DNA of 64,000 bases. Origin: Cryptomeria japonica (lineage: Eukaryota > Streptophyta > Pinopsida > Cupressales > Cupressaceae). The stretch lies in NCBI RefSeq assembly GCF_030272615.1, contig NC_081409.1:242789924-242853923 (forward strand), given 5' to 3'. The notes beneath the pieces are model-generated. The model saw only the letters and a program-made list of their open reading frames with translations. It was not told the origin of the DNA and searched no databases. Below are positions 59,368 through 64,000 of the stretch, in pieces (position 1 is the stretch's first letter; each line of letters starts with the position of its first letter). Made by a program: the position numbers and the translations under genes.

Positions 59368-60766
59368 GTTCTTTGCTTATGGATCCATTGAGAAAGCAGG
59401 ACATGGTTTCTCAACTCGAACTTTGCATGATATAGCAGTAAGGAAACATGGAAATCCATCTTCCCCAGGGTTTCCTGCAATTCTGTGGAATCATCTCAGA
59501 TTTTATCATTCACAGTACAAATCGTATTGGTGTAGGATAGATGAGAAGTATGGATCTATGCAGGAAAATGCTAAATTTGCACATTCCATCCCAACTCTTC
59601 TACGGTTTTCAAAATTTAGGAAAAATCATTGTTGGCCAGAGAATTCCAAAGCATTTTTTTCAACGACAGAAAGTCCTGGTATGGCTTACAATGCTCAAGC
59701 TGCATGGAGGAGACTTTCACTGATGTGTTGCTATGGAGGGCCTACATTTTTACCTATTAATAGGATTGCCCGTGCTGTAAGCTTGGCTTGTTTCAGATCA
59801 CATCTTGCTCCTCGAATTTTAGCTCTGATAATCGGGGAAGCTACCTGGGCACATAATAGGTTGGCTGAATCAGAAGAGACACTTGCAAATTTTTCTACAA
59901 ATGGTCAAGCACTCAATAGACATGGCACCATTGCTACAAGTTTTTGGTCACTCATGGAGGGAATTGTTTTGATAGTAAGGGCTTTTTATTTGATAATTTT
60001 ATTCAGTCCAGCTATTGTTCTTTCTCCATTTGCAGATATATTTGGGGGGAGGTATAGACAACTTTGGCTGCAGCTTGTTCACAAAACTTTGGAGAGAGCT
60101 GGGGCTGCGTTTATCAAGTGGGGCCAATGGGCAGCTACTCGTCCAGATCTTTTTCCAAGAGATTTGTGTAACGAATTGACAAAATTGCATACACAAGCAC
60201 CGGCACATAAATTCTCATATACACGTCAATCTATAGAAAAGGCTTTTGGCCGTAAGATTAATGAAATTTTTGAAGATTTTGAAGAGGAACCCGTGGCTTC
60301 TGGGAGTATTGCCCAGGTGCATAGAGCTACTCTGAAGTTTCGATATCCTGGTCAGAAGGTAAAGCCCATGATGGTTGCAGTGAAAGTCAGGCATCCAGGA
60401 GTTAGTGAAGTGATTCGAAGGGATTTTGTGATAATAAATTGGGTTGCTAAGGTTTCTTCTATGGTGCCTGCTTTGAAGTGGCTAAGACTTGACGAAAGTG
60501 TACAACAATTTGCTGTCTTTATGTTATCTCAAGTTGACCTTGCCAGAGAAGCTGCACATTTGAGCCGCTTTCTTTACAATTTTCGTAGGTGGAAAGATGT
60601 CTCATTTCCAAAGCCCTTATATCCCCTTGTACACCCAGCAGTTTTGGTGGAGACCTATGAACAGGGAGAAAGTGTGGCACGCTATGTTGATCAACCAGAC
60701 GGAAATGATCGAATTAATAAATCACTAGCTCACATTGGCACACATACTCTTCTGAAGATGCTACTG
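59368..60766 (+). CDS. ABC1/UbiB-type atypical kinase, large exon (partial gene)
   Basis: A 466-codon open exon bounded by an acceptor (gggtgcag/G) and a donor (CTG/GTATGC). Counting from the first full codon: a hydrophobic region (residues about 195-230, GIVLIVRAFYLIILFSPAIV), the hallmark KxGQ motif (KWGQ, 250-253), the Ala/Gly loop ASGS (310-313, then IAQVH) and the ATP-site Lys in VAVKV (339), followed by QVDLAREAAHL and LVETYEQGESV. The end of the kinase lobe with the metal-binding residues must lie in exons beyond the window. Plant and animal relatives support quinone (ubiquinone or plastoquinone) metabolism in mitochondria or plastids; sequence words around KWGQ and NRIARAVSLA point to the mitochondrial ADCK2-like subgroup, with moderate certainty. 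It has no ATG at the left end, so an upstream exon is needed (candidate 48572-48654). It is intact amid decayed elements. Confidence 0.92.
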
Positions 60767-61900
60767 GTATGCTTTCTTTTTAACATTCTGACTGCTGTTA
60801 ATTCTACTTTATTCTTGTCTTAGTATTCTATTATTAGCCATTAAGATACAAGTGCTTAAGTTTCAAAAACGACCTTCCTTCTAAATCTGTTTTCTTGATC
60901 AACAATTAATTTCATTAATTAATACTTTGTAAGGAGAGAAAGTATAGATGTTTGTGTAGCTTTCTGCTGAAACTGAAGCACAGTGGAATATCAGAGTGCT
61001 ATGGTATCCCCCATGCTTTTCTATGGTTAAGAGCATATATGTAATGGCATTTTGTTTTCGATGAGAGTGGGAAAGTTACTACAACTTTATCTTCCATGAA
61101 AATAAGAGCAATTTTGTTAAATATTTAATTTCTCGCCGATTGCATTTGGTGCAATGCTAAGGTAACATGCATGTGTTGCACCAAAGACCACGAAGTTAGA
61201 GACAATGGAGTTGAAATGACTTAAGATGCCTGGATTATGATCGCAAATTCTGTAGTTTTCAGTCTTTTTCATTGCTTCTTATAGGAGATTAAATTGCCAG
61301 TTTTTTTAATCAGAATTGATGTAAGCAGAGCGAGGCTTGTGTAGTTGGTGTTTCCACAGCTGGCAATTCATAGTTGTTCGTTGTTCATTATAGGCCAATG
61401 CCTGGGCTCTGAAAATTCCCTTCTATGGTAGTTGAATCAAATTGCAAAGCAGATGAGTATATTTACATTAAGAGTTTGTTTCCTGTATTGAGAAATCTGG
61501 AGAATAGATGCAGTTAGATAGGCATTGAGTTAAGCTTAAAAAGCGTAATGTTTATGTAGCTGATGGCCCTCTCTACAAGTTTATAATGTAATGACCTCAA
61601 CAACTTTTAATATGAAATATATACCACTTTTTGATCAGCAAGGTCTGATAAGGGTGAGATGGGAGCATATGGTGGATGAATAATGATTTTTATATATTTT
61701 ATTTTATCAGATAATAATATATGAAAGATATGGCAATAGATTGCTTGAACAATAGAAATCTTCAACCAAATGCTGGAGATAAATCTTATTTCCTGTAAAT
61801 CTTATAACATATTACAGATTTGATTCACCTTTGTATGCTGTCTATTTGAAACAGAGCAATATGTTATTGAATACAAAACAAAAGCTTTGAGCCCAAATAC
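60767..61900 (+). other. Intron of the kinase gene, first part
   Basis: Starts GTATGC. No further kinase exon, such as one with an HADxHPGN motif, was found up to 61900 or beyond in the window. No gene is seen. Confidence 0.6.
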
Positions 61901-61909
61901 AACCTTTGG

Positions 61910-62700
61910 ATGAGATTGCCTTTTGGAAACCAAAGGGGTTTCACCCTTCGATCTTTGAATCCAAGGGTTTTCATTCTTGAATTGTTAGTTGATTGTACTA
62001 AACACAATGAGTAATGACATTGTCCAAGCACACGATCTATATAATCCCAAATTCACTTAGATTCCTTATCAAAGAGAGCTTGTTGCTCTAATATCTCAAG
62101 GATTGTATCCAAGTGCCTTGAGTGATCTTCCCGTGTTTTACTTTATATCAATATATCTTCATAAAACACTAAAACAAATTTTCTTAAATGATTATTGAAA
62201 ACACGACCCATGGAAGACTGGAAAGTGGCTGAGGCATTTGTTAAACTGACTAGCATGACTAGGAAGTTGAAGTGTCCAAAGTGACATTTGAAAACTATCT
62301 TCTGTACTCCCTCATCTCATCCATGGATTTGATGATAGCTAGATCTCAGGTCAGTCTTGGAGGAGTACTAACCCATGCAACTCATCAATTTCAGGAATAT
62401 GATACTTATTTTTGATGTTCTTTTTGTTTAAGGCCTTGCAGTCTATGCACTTGTTTATTGTGCCATCTTTTTTTCTTGAGAAGCACCATCGATGGTGCAA
62501 ATGGACTAGAATTGGGTCTGATGTGGCCCATTTCCAATAGTTTTTTGATGGCATTCTCTATCTCTTCTTTATATATCTGGGGTGACTGTAAAGGGGTTAT
62601 CATAATAGGCTCAGAGCTTGGTTCCAACTCTATGATGTGTTGGAATCCCTTATTTAGTGGGAAACCTGCAGGCATATCACTAAACATCACCTAATACTTA
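61910..62700 (-). pseudogene. RT of a second chromovirus-like fragment
   Basis: Reads right to left as [47 protein letters not shown] and, after a shift, [20 protein letters not shown]. Further on come SSYHQI, FVLVFYEDILI at the active site (Tyr-Glu-Asp where Phe-Asp-Asp is expected) and LDTILEILE. It sits in the kinase intron on the strand opposite to the gene, belongs to the family of the element at 50040-55930, and is inactive. Confidence 0.8.
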
Positions 62701-62899
62701 TCCAAAATGGTTTGAATATTAATATGATAACCACAGTGCTTACCGAAAGATGAAGTGGTGTGCAACTCTTTCATCACAAAGCAACCAGCTAAAATTGTAA
62801 CTTGCTCCTCGGAAAAGCCCTTTCCATACTCTCAAATATGATTACTTGCAGCAACCATAGCTTTCTCTTGAGATTGAAATTTTAATTCCATGGATCGTT

Positions 62900-63990
62900 A
62901 ATTTTGTGAAAATTTTCTAAGGAAATGCAACCACTGTATTCCTACAACCATATGTGCTTCTTCTAATCCCATGACATAGAAATCATTTCACACCTTGTAA
63001 TCACCCAAAACATATTGGGTTTTCGAATTCCTTAGTACATAGAATAGTGGATCCATTAGCCACAATGACATTGAATTTTGCGAAGTCCTTAGCCTTCAAC
63101 CTGTTTTTGACCACCAAGCCTTAATGAATTTGTGGGTGGCTCCTTTATTCGTAATTGCCATAATCCATTGGTTAACACTTAACTCCCCATGAACCTTTGA
63201 ATGGGTGATATTGTGGTGAAGAGCTACGAGTGTGCTGTTTGCCTCTTCACCTGTTGCTTTCTCAGATTAATGCTCAGTGATTTGATCCTCTGTATCTTGT
63301 TGAAGTCCTGTTTCTTTAGGATCATTTTCTTCATCAGACACCACTTCAATTCAATGAACTTGGCCCTTGGCAAGACATTTATGACTAGGTTCCCATGGCT
63401 CCTTGCAAGAGAAGCATGCCTTTTTCCTTGTAAGTTCTTTTTTTGGTGTGATCATCCAACTTCTTTGGTGTAAAGGGCTGCTGTGTAGGTTTTTGAGGGT
63501 GTGAATCCTGCTTTCTGAAAATGGCCCTTTTGTAGACTAAGTGGGTGGTCTTGGCTGAGATGAAAATTTATTTGTCTAGATGGCTTAAGTGTCAAATCCT
63601 CTTGGTAGCTTCTTGAAGAGATGATGGTGCAAAAGCTTAACTATATCGTTGTGTGGTTCATATAGACCTTCAACAAAGAGAAAAGTGATCTTATTTTTGA
63701 CATGTTGGCTATTACCATTGCAACTTGCTGAAATTATGCTACATATGCATTTACTGAATGGTCTACTGTTTGATTTTGGCAAGCTCTCTGAAATTCTCTT
63801 CCTAATCATTATGCTCAAATCTATCCAAGAGCCTCTTGTTGAAATCATCAAAATTCTGCACAAGGCCATGCCCTTGTGTAACCAAATTATGGTGCCACCA
63901 ATCATAAGTAATGCGCTCCAAATGCAATTGTGGCAAATTGGATGGCATCTTCGTCCATCATATGATTGAGTGTGAAGTAGGTCTGTGGCT
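62900..63990 (-). pseudogene. Gag end and protease of the second chromovirus-like fragment
   Basis: The knuckle KKACFSCKEPWEPSHKCL lies at about 63425-63370 and is followed by acidic text (VVSDEENDPKETG). A protease remnant reads VVKNRLKAKDFAKFNVIVAN near 63100-63050. Gag text upstream runs to the window edge (63905-63585) in broken frames. The element continues beyond the window. Confidence 0.7.
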
Positions 63991-64000
63991 TTTGCAACCA

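Noticed and set aside
1-64000. CRISPR array, operons, bacterial genes, tRNA or rRNA genes
   Set aside because: None seen. The regular 21-bp repeats have no spacers, and all readable proteins are of plant retroelement or eukaryotic type.

Overview
The window looks like nuclear DNA of a large-genome seed plant, most likely a gymnosperm. That is inference, from plant-type Ty3/gypsy elements of the Tat/Ogre kind, a plant L1-like LINE, very low gene density, long introns and layered, heavily mutated retrotransposons. I saw no rRNA, tRNA or CRISPR array and nothing bacterial. Almost every long reading frame is a decayed retrotransposon domain. One cellular gene is supported: an ABC1/UbiB-type atypical kinase on the + strand, whose large exon (59368-60766) is the only long, intact, domain-bearing frame in the window.

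Layout. (1) 1-9840: a pair of direct LTRs (ending at 482 and 9840) encloses a decayed gypsy gag-protease-RNaseH-RT-RNaseH-integrase region on the - strand (649-6610) with its own 5' LTR (6617 to about 7480), and a separate unknown frame on the - strand (7499-8992). In the gypsy element a complete second RNase H domain lies between protease and RT. (2) 9841-12740: an unknown pseudo-frame, a Copia-like LTR and degenerate repeats. (3) 12748-16350: a + strand Tat-like gypsy that keeps gag, protease and the integrase tail but has lost RT, RNase H and the integrase core. (4) 16350-19080: tail-to-tail 3' regions with A-rich minisatellites. (5) 19080 to about 37860: a - strand Tat-like element of the same family (gag, protease, G-patch, RT, RNH, second RNH, integrase), with 21-bp minisatellite arrays in its leader, a clear primer-binding site and a 5' LTR. 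It is split inside gag by a 7.7-kb element (25684-33342) that has 1.2-kb LTRs and encodes only gag and a protease-like domain.

(6) About 37860-43770: a - strand LINE with ORF1 and ORF2. (7) 43770-47950: an AT-rich desert holding a short LINE insertion with perfect 17-bp target duplications. (8) 48572-64000: the kinase gene region. A possible first exon (48572-48654) has a splice phase matching the large exon. The proposed 10.7-kb intron between them holds a decayed chromovirus-like element (about 50040-55930), itself split by a solo LTR (52909-54155), plus a LINE RNase H remnant and local repeats. The next intron holds a second chromovirus-like fragment on the - strand.

The window therefore records successive insertions: gypsy into an LTR element, a gag-only element into a Tat element, and a solo LTR into a chromovirus inside an intron. 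Junction coordinates are exact where I could read matching repeats and approximate elsewhere. No alignment or search was run; family names rest on motifs read in the translations.
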